NCBI RefSeq assembly: GCF_050122995.1 | Contig: NZ_JBNLIA010000011.1 | Span: forward strand, 1-64,000 | Reading direction: 5' to 3' | DNA from: Haloparvum alkalitolerans | GTDB lineage: Archaea > Halobacteriota > Halobacteria > Halobacteriales > Haloferacaceae | Length of the DNA stretch: 64,000 bases | Program-made: the position numbers and the translations under genes | In this document: piece by piece, positions 34,402 through 42,704 of the stretch | How the letters are laid out: every line of letters begins with the position of its first letter | How positions within the stretch are numbered: the first letter of the stretch is position 1 | Notes under the pieces: generated by a model | Database searches by the model: none | Seen by the model: the letters and a program-made list of their open reading frames with translations, nothing else | Told to the model about the DNA's origin: nothing

Positions 34402-34839
34402 ATGACCGCGGACGAGCACGACGGCGAGCGGCCGCCCGTTGCGGACGAGCTCCGGAGCCACGGCGTCAGCGTCGAGTCCGTCGACTCGCGGGACCCGCTG
34501 ACGGTTACCTACCTGACGGCGTTTCCCGCCAACGAAGTCCACCGCCGCGAGGTGGGCCGCGCCTGCAACGCCCTGCTTGACCTGGCGGCGGACGGCGCGT
34601 GGGCGCCGACGCGCGTCGAGGCGACCGTCGTCCGTGCCCCGGGCGACGTGCTCGGTACGTGGCACGCGGAGCCGGAGTGGTTCCGCGCGCTGCTCGCGGA
34701 CGAGATCACCGAGACGGAGTTCTCGGCGCGCGTCGTCGACACGATCGCGCACGCTGGCGGCCCCGACACGGAGGGTGGCCCCGATGCCGAGAGCGACCCC
34801 GATGCCGAGAGCGACCCCGATGCGGAGGGTGGCGCGTGA
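34402..34839 (+). CDS. Conserved haloarchaeal protein, unknown (DUF8159-like)
   Basis: 145 residues. A compact alpha/beta domain (about 10-115) contains LTVTYLTAFPANEVHRREVG and VVRAPGDVLGTWHAEPEWF. The C-terminal tail has repeats of about 6 residues (PDAESDPDAES type), low complexity. Looks like a haloarchaea-specific family. Its stop overlaps the GTG of the hydrolase-fold gene, so the two are coupled. Confidence 0.65.
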   Translation: MTADEHDGERPPVADELRSHGVSVESVDSRDPLTVTYLTAFPANEVHRREVGRACNALLDLAADGAWAPTRVEATVVRAPGDVLGTWHAEPEWFRALLADEITETEFSARVVDTIAHAGGPDTEGGPDAESDPDAESDPDAEGGA

Positions 34840-35771
34840 CTCGCCGGGACCCGATCAACCGCGCACAGCGGGACCTCGACCGGCCCGCCCGCGAGCGGTA
34901 CGCGACACGACGGCTCGCCTTCGAGAGCGGCGGCGCGACCTGTCGCGGCGTCCTTCACCTCCCCGCCTCGACCGACGACCCGCCGCTCGTCGTGCTCGCG
35001 CCGGACGTGGGCGCCGAGCGCACCGCCGGGCTCCCGGCGGTCGCGGAGCGGTTGGCGGCGGCGGGCTACGCCGCGTTCACCTTCGACTACCGCGGGTTCG
35101 GAGCGAGCGACGGCGACGACCGCCGGATCGCGCCCGCCCGCCAGCGCGCCGACCTCGCGGCCGCGGCGGACCGGGCGCGGCGCGTCGACGCGGTCGGCCC
35201 GGAGACGGTCCTCTGGGGTGCGGGCCTCGGTGCGGCCCACGCGCTCCGACTCGCGGGCGAGCGCGCCGACGTGGACGCCGCGATGGCGATCACGCCGATC
35301 CTCGACGGGCGCGCCTTCCTCCGACGCAACCGCGGGACGAAACAGTTTCTCCGGGCGGTGGCGGCGGGCGTCCGCGATCGCGTCGGCGGCTGGGCGGGCG
35401 CGGGCGTCGAGGTCCCGATCGTCGGCGACCCCGAGGCGAACGCCGTCGTGACCGGTCCCGGCGCGAAGCGCGCGTACCTCGACCTGGTCGACCGCGAGTC
35501 GGACTGGCGGAACGCCACGCCCGCCCGGTCGCTGCTCTCGCTCGCCCGCTTCCGCGACGACGCGCTCGACGGCGTGCGCGTTCCCGCGCTGCTACTCGCG
35601 GGAACCGGCGACGCGCAGGCGCCCGCGAGCGAGGCCGAGCGCGCGGCCGACGCCCTCCCGAACGCGACGCTCGTCCGCATGCCCGCCGACCACTGGTCGC
35701 CGTACGCCGCCGATTTCGAGCCCGCGATCGGTCATCAGGTGGCGTTTCTCCGTGATGCGCTCGACGGCTGA
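34836..35771 (+). CDS. Alpha/beta hydrolase fold protein lacking the nucleophile Ser
   Basis: 311 residues from GTG 34836 (GTGA overlap). The fold is that of S33/DPP-type alpha/beta hydrolases: APDVGAERTAGL, FTFDYRGFGASDG, a nucleophile-elbow position reading WGAGLGAAHA, an acidic residue in LLLAGTGDAQAP and a late His in PADHWSPY. The elbow is normally GxSxG; here it is GAGLGA, with Gly in place of Ser in the DNA itself. Either catalysis is lost or uses another residue. Sequence error is possible but would need a Gly-to-Ser codon change. Confidence 0.75.
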   Translation: MTRRDPINRAQRDLDRPARERYATRRLAFESGGATCRGVLHLPASTDDPPLVVLAPDVGAERTAGLPAVAERLAAAGYAAFTFDYRGFGASDGDDRRIAPARQRADLAAAADRARRVDAVGPETVLWGAGLGAAHALRLAGERADVDAAMAITPILDGRAFLRRNRGTKQFLRAVAAGVRDRVGGWAGAGVEVPIVGDPEANAVVTGPGAKRAYLDLVDRESDWRNATPARSLLSLARFRDDALDGVRVPALLLAGTGDAQAPASEAERAADALPNATLVRMPADHWSPYAADFEPAIGHQVAFLRDALDG

Positions 35772-36009
35772 CCGGCGGCGTGAGCCGCTCTCCGGCGTGG
35801 TTCGCGGCCTCCGCGGGTCAGGTTCAGCCGGAGCCTCTGCCGATCGCAGCGGCGCAGCAGGAACGCTCTCGATGGAGCGCTCCCCGACCGTCTTCCGTCT
35901 CTGCCTCGGTCACGACCGCTGGCGTTGCGGGCAGCACCACCCAGAGATACCGCGTCGAGTTTTCGCACGGCGGGTTTCCGTTTCCGTCTCGGTCACAGAG
36001 CCTGCTGAT

Positions 36010-36437
36010 CCGGGTAGCGACACTCAGACCGCCCCAGCCGGCTCGACCGGCCGCGCATCGGCAGACGGTTCGGGCTGCCTGCAGTCGCGGGCCGCCTGCG
36101 ACTCGCTGACTCTCGCTCGACACGCTCGTGACAGCGTCGTCGTGCCGGGTCGAACCGGCTGCCCGTTTTCAGTCCCACCCCGACAGCGCCGCGACCGCCC
36201 CGCGACCGCCCCGCGACCGCCCCGCGACTGCACAGCACACCACCCCGCGACTGCACAGCACCGCAGCCTCGCACCTCCCCAACCTCGGGCCGGACGCGGC
36301 CGCGGACAGCACCACATCGCGGCCGCGTCCAGCCCTCCCTCGCGCGCGTTGCTCGCGCGCGCCGACAGCTCGGCACCGCGACTGTCCGCCCCGCACAGCA
36401 CCGCGACCGTCCGCCCCGCACAGCACCGCGGCCGGCC
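36010..36437 (+). repeat. Dispersed structured GC-rich element, copy 2
   Basis: Head: GGGTAGCGACACTCAG, then CCCCAGCCGGCTCGACCGG. Hairpin 1: GGACGCGGCCGCG (36292-36304) pairs perfectly with 36318-36330 (13-base loop). Hairpin 2: CGCGCGCG (36341-36348) pairs with 36354-36361 across TTGCT. Tail of CGCACAGCACCGC-like units to about 36437; ahead of hairpin 1 lie four CCGCGACCGC-type units (36182-36231). It sits on the 3' side of tRNA-Lys. The whole 35772-36622 gap contains no convincing gene. Confidence 0.7.
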
Positions 36438-36562
36438 GAACGTTTTTCGCGGATCGCGCGGAACTCCCGCCGTGAGTGCAGCTCCATCGCGCCGGCTGCG
36501 GTGCGTCGTCCTGCCGACCTACAGCGCAGGATCGGAGACTCTGGAGCGGAATCCGGGATTCC

Positions 36563-36608
36563 GAAGCGAAAGAAGAATCGAAAGAAGAAGCGAAGAAGAC
36601 GAAGCGAG
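36563..36608 (-). terminator. Pyrimidine-rich tract downstream of tRNA-Lys
   Basis: On the minus strand this is a run of CTTC/TTCTTC motifs starting about 15 bases after the tRNA-Lys 3' end. T-rich, hairpin-free tracts are the usual archaeal termination signal. Confidence 0.45.
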
Positions 36609-36622
36609 TCGAGACCTGGGCA

Positions 36623-36696
36623 CGGGCCGGGAGGGATTCGAACCCCCGACCGTCCGGTTAAAAGCCGGACGCTCTCCCTAACTGAGCTACCGGCCC
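36623..36696 (-). tRNA. tRNA-Lys (TTT anticodon)
   Basis: On the minus strand the acceptor GGGCCGG pairs with CCGGCCC, the D arm is AGCTCAGTTAGGGAGAGC, and the anticodon stem TCCGG/CCGGA encloses CTTTTAA with TTT at 34-36. The T arm is GGGGG-TTCGAAT-CCCTC with one wobble. Discriminator G, no encoded CCA, no intron. Confidence 0.95.
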
Positions 36697-36850
36697 TCAC
36701 CTCTCGGTTGCGTCAGCGCACGCATAAGCGTTTACAAAACCCGGCCGGCGCCGGGTTCGGTGCCGGACCGCCACGCCCAACTCCGGCGATGTGGCACGAT
36801 CCCGAACCGCCGACCCCAACCGTTATTCTCCCCTCCCGCGACCCCCGATT

Positions 36851-38146
36851 ATGGAGTTCGATCTGCGGGCGTTCACGGACCGACTCTGCGGGTTCGCGAC
36901 GACCGCGGGCGCGGAGGCCCCGGCGGCCGCGTGGGTGCGCGAGCGGTTCGACGCGCTGGGGTTCGAGACGTACACGTGGGACGCCGACCCGACGCTGCTC
37001 GCCGACCACCCCTCGTTCCCGGACGACCCCGCCGCGATCGACACCGAGGGACGCCGGAGCGTGGCGGGCGCGCTGGCGTTCGGCGACGCGACCCTCGACG
37101 GCGACGACGCGTCTCCCACGCTCCTGTTGAACGGCCACCTCGATGTGGTGCCCGTCGAGCGGTCGGAGTGGGAGACGGAGCCGTTCGAGCCGATCAGACG
37201 CGGCGGACCGGACGGGGACGGAGCGCGCTCCGGGGAGGAGACGCTGACCGCCCGCGGCGCGGCCGACATGAAGTCGGGACTCGCGGCCTGCGTGGGCGCG
37301 GCGCTCGACCTCCGCGCGGCGGCGGAGGCGGGCGAGGTCGACCTCGACGGCCGGGTCGTGGTCGAGGCCGTCGCCGGCGAAGAGGACGGGGGCTACGGCG
37401 CCGCGACCGCGGCGCTCGCGAACCCGTACCCCTTCGAGCGCGACGCCGCGGTGGTCGCGGAGCCGACGGACCTCCGGCCGGTGGTGGCCACGGAGGGGAG
37501 CCTGATGGCCCGACTGGAACTCGACGGGCGGAGCGCCCACGCCGCGACGCGGTGGGTCGGCGAGGACGTGCTCCCGCGCTTCGAGGCGGTCCGGGAGTCC
37601 TTCATGGACCTCGAGGCCGAACGCAACCGGACGGTGACCCACCCCCTCTACGACCGGTTCCCGGTCGCGTGGCCCGTGGTCTGCGGGCGCGTCGAGGCGG
37701 GGTCGTGGGCGTCGACGGTCCCGGCAACGCTGTCCGCGGAGTTCCGGATCGGCGTCGCGCCCGGCGAGACGGTCGCGGCGGTCGAGGAGCGGTTCCGCGA
37801 GCGGCTGGCGGCCGCGACCGCGGACGACCCGTGGCTCGACGAGCATCCGCCGCGGTTCGAGCGGTTCTCGGTCCAGTTCGAGCCGGCCGAGGTCGACCCC
37901 GACGAGCCGGTCGTCGCGGATCTGCGGGCCGCGATGGAAGAAACCGGGCTCCCGGAGACGGACCCGCGAGGAGCGACCTACGGCGCCGACTCGCGCCATT
38001 ACGTGGCGGCGGGAGTGCCGACGGTGCTGTTCGGCCCGGGCACCATCGCGGAGGCGCACTTCCCGAACGAGACGGTCGCGTGGGTCGAAGTCGAGAAGGC
38101 ACGCGAGACGATCGGGGCGACCGCGCGACGGTTCCTTGGCGCGTAG
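36851..38146 (+). CDS. M20 family peptidase (ArgE/DapE type)
   Basis: 431 residues from ATG 36851. M20 zinc peptidase: LLLNGHLDVVPVE (His ligand and catalytic Asp), ARGAADMKSG (bridging Asp), VAGEEDGGYG (Glu base and ligand), and a C-terminal His in YGADSRHYV. A dimerisation lid domain lies about 190-320. Candidates are acetylornithine or succinyl-diaminopimelate deacylation, or a peptidase role; the sequence alone does not decide. Confidence 0.88.
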   Translation: MEFDLRAFTDRLCGFATTAGAEAPAAAWVRERFDALGFETYTWDADPTLLADHPSFPDDPAAIDTEGRRSVAGALAFGDATLDGDDASPTLLLNGHLDVVPVERSEWETEPFEPIRRGGPDGDGARSGEETLTARGAADMKSGLAACVGAALDLRAAAEAGEVDLDGRVVVEAVAGEEDGGYGAATAALANPYPFERDAAVVAEPTDLRPVVATEGSLMARLELDGRSAHAATRWVGEDVLPRFEAVRESFMDLEAERNRTVTHPLYDRFPVAWPVVCGRVEAGSWASTVPATLSAEFRIGVAPGETVAAVEERFRERLAAATADDPWLDEHPPRFERFSVQFEPAEVDPDEPVVADLRAAMEETGLPETDPRGATYGADSRHYVAAGVPTVLFGPGTIAEAHFPNETVAWVEVEKARETIGATARRFLGA

Positions 38147-38176
38147 CTCCGGGCCCGGTATCCCGCTCCGGCTCCG

Positions 38177-38833
38177 CTACTCGGAGAAGTACTCGCGCAG
38201 CGCGTCGGCGACGACCGCGCCGGGCTCCTCGTTCCGCATGGAGGCGCGGCGCCGGAGTTCGACGTACTCCGCGACCGGCAGGTCCAGCGTCAGCCGACCG
38301 GGGACGACGCCCGCCTCGCGGAGCGCGTCCTCGGCGTCGGCGCCGTCGTTGACGGCGGAGGCGGCGGAGCGGATCTCCCGAACCGTGAGGTCGCCGTCCA
38401 GCACCGCCCACGCGAGCAGGTAGCGGTCGTCGCCGCCGACGCGCGCGATGTGCTTGGCGGCGGTGGGGGCGATGTGGCCGCGGGCGACGTGTCTGCGGAT
38501 CGCCTGTGGGAGGTCGTGGACGCGCGCCCACTTGCGGATGAAGGAGACGGAGACGGCCTCGCCCGCGCGCTCGGCGGCCGCCTTGTACGACCCCTCGCCG
38601 CGGACCAGCGCCGCGCAGGCGGCCGCGCCCCGGAGCATCAGGACGTGGTCGTCGCCGCCGACGGCGCCCGCAGCGAACCGGGCGACGGTGTCGGCGGCCT
38701 CCGAGACGCTGTCGGGGTCGGTCGGGTCGAACCCCACCGCCTCGGCGGCGCGCTCGCCCGTCACCTCCGGGTCGGCGCGGACGACCGGCTCGCCGACCGG
38801 CGAGTGCCGCTCCGACGGTGGCTCCTCACTCAT
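38177..38833 (-). CDS. ParB-HTH-like DNA-binding protein (DUF7119-type)
   Basis: 218 residues from ATG 38833. The central part (about 85-145) resembles a ParB/KorB HTH: SYKAAAERAGEAVSVSFIRK, then QAIRRHVARGHIAPTAAKHI and a third helix in RYLLAWAVLDGDLTVREI. The C-terminus ends in a ribbon-helix-like LDLPVAEYVELRRRA segment. Fits the haloarchaeal family DUF7119. No ParA partner or parS-like sites noticed. Confidence 0.68.
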   Translation of the reverse strand: MSEEPPSERHSPVGEPVVRADPEVTGERAAEAVGFDPTDPDSVSEAADTVARFAAGAVGGDDHVLMLRGAAACAALVRGEGSYKAAAERAGEAVSVSFIRKWARVHDLPQAIRRHVARGHIAPTAAKHIARVGGDDRYLLAWAVLDGDLTVREIRSAASAVNDGADAEDALREAGVVPGRLTLDLPVAEYVELRRRASMRNEEPGAVVADALREYFSE

Positions 38834-38981
38834 ACCTCGACCTGCACGCCGGCCGGCAAAAGTCCCTCGCACGGGGGCAAGTACTGGCCCTTGCGCGGAC
38901 GGACCCGCGCGAGGGACCGACCTCTCCGCGCTCCCGTCGCCGACCGACACCTTCTCGGCCGGCGCCGCCCCACTGCCGACG

Positions 38982-39956
38982 ATGCCCGCCGAGGACGACA
39001 TCTCGCTGGCCGAGAAGCGCGTGTACGCCGGGTCGGCCGGCCGGACCGACGTCTACCTCGCGGCCGGAATGGGGCTCGTCCGGGTCGCCGTCTCCGCCGA
39101 CAAGATCGGCGAGTTCGGGATCGCCGAGCGCGCGGACGCGCGGGACGTGGCGGTCGCCGGCGGTCCCGCGAAGGCGGACGCCGACGCGAACGGGCGGCCC
39201 CGGAGACGCCTCGCGCTCGCGACGGCGGAGGACCTGCTGGTCGCACGACTCCCGTCGAGCGCGGAGGCCCCCGACGCACCCGCAGGGAGCCGCGCCGACG
39301 CCTCCCTCGAGTTCACGTCGACGGGGCTCGGTCCGACGGCCGCGGTCGGCGTCCACGACGGTGCCTTCGTCGCGGCGACCGCGGACGGCGATGTCCACCG
39401 AGTCGACCCCGAAGCGGCGGTCGGGACCGAGGCGGACCACGTCGCGGAGACCGCCGCCGGGACGAGGCTCGGACGCGTCGAGGAGCCGACCGCGGTCGAC
39501 GGCCCCCTCGTCGCCGGCGCGGACGGCGTCCACCGCGTCGTGGGCGACACGCTGGAGCGCGTCGGCCTCGCGGACGCTCGCGACGTGGCCGGGACGGGCG
39601 TGCCGCTCGCGGCGACGGCGACGGGGCTCTACTGGCTCGGCAACGGCTGGATGGACGCCCTCGCCGGCGGTTTCCGGGCGATCGCGGCCGACGGCGATGG
39701 CCACGCGCTCGCGGTCGACGAGGAGGGAACCCTCTCGGTCCACGTCGGCGACGGGTTCGCGGGCGACGCGTGGGACGCGGCGTCGCTGCCGGTGTCGGAC
39801 CCGGTCGCGGCGGTCGGTTACGGTCCCGGGCTGGCGCTCGCGGCGACCGACGCCGGAACGCTCTGCGTCGACGCCGGGGACGGCTGGCGCCACCGCACCG
39901 TCGGCGTCCGCGAGGTCCGCGGGGTCACGGCGGTTCGGGCCGCGGACGGGCGCTGA
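38982..39956 (+). CDS. Beta-propeller-like haloarchaeal protein (HVO_0234-type)
   Basis: 324 residues. A series of about six similar blades with a TA/AT-G-L or ADG-V signature: VYLAAGMGLVRVAV, RRLALATAEDLLVARL, GAFVAATADGDVHRV, GPLVAGADGVHRV, LAATATGLYWLG, HALAVDEEGTLSV and LALAATDAGTLCVDA. No signal peptide, so cytoplasmic. Probably a propeller scaffold; partner unknown. It is divergent from the ParB-like gene, sharing 148 bases. Confidence 0.68.
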   Translation: MPAEDDISLAEKRVYAGSAGRTDVYLAAGMGLVRVAVSADKIGEFGIAERADARDVAVAGGPAKADADANGRPRRRLALATAEDLLVARLPSSAEAPDAPAGSRADASLEFTSTGLGPTAAVGVHDGAFVAATADGDVHRVDPEAAVGTEADHVAETAAGTRLGRVEEPTAVDGPLVAGADGVHRVVGDTLERVGLADARDVAGTGVPLAATATGLYWLGNGWMDALAGGFRAIAADGDGHALAVDEEGTLSVHVGDGFAGDAWDAASLPVSDPVAAVGYGPGLALAATDAGTLCVDAGDGWRHRTVGVREVRGVTAVRAADGR

Positions 39957-40019
39957 GTCGCCGCCCCGGCGATCGAAACGTGCTGGCGGCCCCCCACGCC
40001 GTCGTCCGAATGTGACAGG

Positions 40020-40027
40020 TTTAAGTA
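40020..40027 (+). promoter_or_regulatory. TATA box of tRNA-Gly
   Basis: TTTAAGTA is 32-39 bases before the mature 5' end of tRNA-Gly, a normal archaeal tRNA promoter spacing. Confidence 0.6.
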
Positions 40028-40058
40028 GGACAGCGGCACACGTACAGGTACGGGAAGC

Positions 40059-40129
40059 GCACCGGTAGTGTAGTGGTATCACGCAACCTTGCCATGGTTG
40101 CAACCCGAGTTCAAATCTCGGCCGGTGCA
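40059..40129 (+). tRNA. tRNA-Gly (GCC anticodon)
   Basis: The acceptor GCACCGG pairs with CCGGTGC. The D arm holds AGTGTAGTGGTATC, and the anticodon stem CAACC/GGTTG encloses TTGCCAT with GCC at 34-36. The T arm is CCGAG-TTCAAAT-CTCGG; discriminator A. No CCA encoded, no intron. Confidence 0.95.
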
Positions 40130-40135
40130 TTTTTC
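40130..40135 (+). terminator. T tract after tRNA-Gly
   Basis: TTTTTC directly follows the tRNA 3' end, the simple oligo-T signal used by archaeal RNA polymerase. Confidence 0.55.
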
Positions 40136-40227
40136 AACGACGTGAGAAAGATATCGTCCGGTTCATCCTCCCGTTTTCGACCGCCGAGCCGCGGCGCTCG
40201 GTCGCCGGAGCGGCCGCGCGAGTAAGG

Positions 40228-40240
40228 AAACCGGTTTAAG
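40228..40240 (+). promoter_or_regulatory. Promoter of prs with palindrome AAACCGGTTT
   Basis: TTTAAG at 40235-40240 is 23-28 bases before ATG 40263, giving a leaderless transcript. It overlaps AAACCGGTTT (40228-40237), a perfect palindrome that may be chance or an operator. Confidence 0.45.
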
Positions 40241-40262
40241 CGCGTCCGCGGAACCGATAGCC

Positions 40263-41111
40263 ATGATCGTACCCGGGTCGAGCGCCCAGACGCTCGCGGC
40301 CGCGCTGGCCGCGGAGACGGGACGCTCGCTCGCGACGCCGACCTACGAGCGGTTTCCGGACGGGGAGGGGCTCGCGTCGGTCCCGGAGTTCGCCGGAGAC
40401 GCCGCGGTCGTCGTCGCCAGCACCGACAGCGACGAGGCGTGGGTGGAACTGCTCCAGCTACAGGACGCGGTTCGCGAGGCGGGCGCGACGGACGTGACGA
40501 CCGTCGTCCCGTACATGGGCTACGCCCGGCAGGACCAGGCGTTCAAGCACGGGCAGCCCGTATCGGCTCGCGCGATGGCGCGCGCGGTCTCGACCGGGAC
40601 CGACCGCGTCGTCCTCGTGAACCCCCACGAGCCGAACGTCGCCGACTACTACGACGCGCCGACGACCGTCGTCGACGCCGCGGGCGTCCTCGCGGCGCCG
40701 CTCCCCGACCTCGACGACCCGCTCTTTCTGGCGCCCGACGAGGGCGCGACCGACATCGCGGAGACCGTCCGCGACGCCCACGGCGCCGGCGAGACGGACT
40801 TCTTCGAGAAGCACCGCGACCGCGACACCGGCGAGGTCGAGATCTCCCCGTCCGACGCGCCGGTCGCGGACCGGGACGTGGTCGTCGTCGACGACATCGT
40901 CGCCACCGGGTCGACGATGAGCGAGGCGGTCGAAGTGCTCGTCGAGCGCGGCGCCGCCCGCGTGCTCGCCGCCTGCGTCCATCCCATGCTGGCGAGCAAC
41001 GCGGTCACGAAGCTCCGGCGGGCGGGCGTCGAGCGCGTGGTCGGCACCGACACGCTCGAACGCGCCTGCTCCGCGGTCTCCGTCGCGCCGGTGCTGGCCG
41101 AGGAACTGTAA
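40263..41111 (+). CDS. prs: Ribose-phosphate pyrophosphokinase
   Basis: 282 residues, the shorter archaeal form. Makes PRPP from ribose 5-phosphate and ATP for nucleotide, histidine and NAD synthesis. Motifs are YMGYARQDQAF (flexible loop region), the metal site and substrate region in FFEKHRDRDTGEVE, and the PRPP loop VVVDDIVATGSTMSEA. Start ATG 40263 gives MIVPGSSAQTLA, typical of archaeal Prs. Confidence 0.93.
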   Translation: MIVPGSSAQTLAAALAAETGRSLATPTYERFPDGEGLASVPEFAGDAAVVVASTDSDEAWVELLQLQDAVREAGATDVTTVVPYMGYARQDQAFKHGQPVSARAMARAVSTGTDRVVLVNPHEPNVADYYDAPTTVVDAAGVLAAPLPDLDDPLFLAPDEGATDIAETVRDAHGAGETDFFEKHRDRDTGEVEISPSDAPVADRDVVVVDDIVATGSTMSEAVEVLVERGAARVLAACVHPMLASNAVTKLRRAGVERVVGTDTLERACSAVSVAPVLAEEL

Positions 41112-41135
41112 GGGGCCGCTTCCGCGCTCGTCCCG

Positions 41136-41390
41136 CTACTCCGCCGGGTTCGCGAGCAGCCGCTTCGCCCGCGGGAGGAGCGTCTCGTAGCCCAGCAGGT
41201 ACGCGCCGCCGTACAGCAGAACGGTGCCCATGAACAGCATCCACGCGCCCACCGTCACGTCGCCCGCCGTCACCGCGGCGAGCCCGAGACGCTCCAGGTA
41301 GACGCCAATCGATGAGAGCGCGCCGGTACCGACCACGAGCGCGACGAGCTCGACGATTTCGGCCGCGAACGCCTCGACGGTCTTTCTCAT
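41136..41390 (-). CDS. Small membrane protein, unknown
   Basis: 84 residues. A charged N-terminal helix (MRKTVEAFAAEI), then two membrane helices (about 13-35 and 43-67) and a basic tail. Converges with prs. No family recognised with confidence. Confidence 0.65.
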   Translation of the reverse strand: MRKTVEAFAAEIVELVALVVGTGALSSIGVYLERLGLAAVTAGDVTVGAWMLFMGTVLLYGGAYLLGYETLLPRAKRLLANPAE

Positions 41391-41558
41391 GTCCCCCCTG
41401 CGGTGGTCGGCCGTTGTCAACCTTTCGAGGCGCTCGCGGTGGCGAACGGGGAGACGGATGGCACCGAACCGGCGGAAGGGACGGCGACGAGTGGCTGTTT
41501 CGGCCGACGCGAAGACGGACCGAAACCGATATTTGGGGTCATCGACTCGGTGGCGCGT

Positions 41559-41786
41559 ATGGCTGGACGCTACGGCGACGCGGACTACGGACGGATGACG
41601 AAGGGCGGCGCGCTGGTCGGCGGCGCGCTGTTCGTGGCCGGCGCGCTCGCGGAGTACGGCCTCCACGCGACCGGCGGTGCGACGGAGACGCTGAACACCG
41701 TGTTCCTGACGATGGAGTTCCTCGGTCCGGTGATCGCGCTGATCTCGGTCGTCGTCTTCGGGGTCGTGATGCCGCTGACGGAGTGA
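41559..41786 (+). CDS. Small haloarchaeal membrane protein (DUF7860-like)
   Basis: 75 residues from ATG 41559. Two membrane helices (about 16-35 and 46-70) after a polar start MAGRYGDADYGRMTKGG. The AT-rich ACCGATATTTGGGG at 41525-41538 supplies a TATA element 25-30 bases upstream. Similar small proteins are common in haloarchaea; function unknown. Confidence 0.7.
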   Translation: MAGRYGDADYGRMTKGGALVGGALFVAGALAEYGLHATGGATETLNTVFLTMEFLGPVIALISVVVFGVVMPLTE

Positions 41787-41821
41787 CCCGCCCCCGCCGA
41801 GAGAGGTGGGGCGAGGGCGCT

Positions 41822-41874
41822 GTACGGTCGCGGTGCAGTCGCGGTACGTTGCGGTGCGGTCGCGGTGCCGGGCG
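41822..41874 (-). repeat. Solo tail of the structured repeat family
   Basis: On the minus strand this reads as ACCGCGACCGCAC-like units (about four, imperfect), the same units that form the tails of copies 1, 2 and 3 of the structured element. No head or hairpins accompany it. It lies between the convergent small membrane gene and rdgB. Confidence 0.5.
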
Positions 41875-41958
41875 GTTGCCGTCCCGATCGGTAGCATCCG
41901 CGGTCGAGACAGAAACCTCGGAACGCCGCAAAGGCGGCCGCAGAGGCCGCCGGGCGAC

Positions 41959-42600
41959 TTATCGCTCCGCGAACCACTCCGCGAACTTGCCCAGCGCGCG
42001 GCCGCGGTGGGAGACGGCGTTCTTCTCGGCGGCGTCCATCTCCGCGAACGTCGCCCCGTCGTGCTCGAAGATCGGGTCGTAGCCGAACCCGCCGTCGCCG
42101 CGCGGTGCGACCATGCGGCCGGGGACGGCGCCCTCGAACAGTTTGACCGGGAGCGGGTCGTCGCGTGCGTCGCCGTCCTCGCCCTCTCCGTCCGGCCCGG
42201 CCGCGGCCGCGGCGACGCGGTCCCCGCGGTCGACCGGGTCGGGGCTGGCGGCGAACCCCTCGCCGTCGCAGTAGGCCAGCACGCACCGGAACGAGGCGCG
42301 GCGGTCCGCCAGTTCCTCGGCGATCGCCCAGACGCGCTCGACCCCGAGCGTGTCCTCGACGTACGAGGAGTAGGGACCGGGGAAGCCGTCTAAGTCTTCG
42401 ATGAACAGCCCGGCGTCGTCGACGAGCACCGGTTCGCCGGCGTGGCGGTACGCCTCGCGCGCGCCCCGGGCGGCGATGGGCCCGAGTTCGGACGCCTGGA
42501 TCTCCGTGTAGTCGAACTCGAGTTGGCCGACCGACTCGGTCCCGAGGTACTCCTCGGCCTCGCGGACCTTCCCGGGGTTCGTCGTCACGTAGTTGAGCAT
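41959..42600 (-). CDS. rdgB: XTP/dITP diphosphatase (HAM1/RdgB family)
   Basis: 213 residues. N-terminal TTNPGKVREA matches the TSNxxK motif. FVEDTLG-like pieces (YVEDTLG), DDAGLFIEDLDGFPG, GGFGYDPIF and SHRGRALGKF are diagnostic. Removes deaminated purine nucleotides. An acidic, low-complexity insert of about 35 residues (CDGEGF to DDPLPV, about 128-163) is absent from compact RdgB proteins. Confidence 0.92.
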   Translation of the reverse strand: MLNYVTTNPGKVREAEEYLGTESVGQLEFDYTEIQASELGPIAARGAREAYRHAGEPVLVDDAGLFIEDLDGFPGPYSSYVEDTLGVERVWAIAEELADRRASFRCVLAYCDGEGFAASPDPVDRGDRVAAAAAGPDGEGEDGDARDDPLPVKLFEGAVPGRMVAPRGDGGFGYDPIFEHDGATFAEMDAAEKNAVSHRGRALGKFAEWFAER

Positions 42601-42704
42601 GTCGGCGCTGGGACGGGCCGGGAGGAATAGGCGTCGATAGCGCGCGGCGGTCGGCAGGCAACGCGGCGCCGCGCGGAGCCGACTCGGGGCGTCGGTTTCC
42701 CGAC

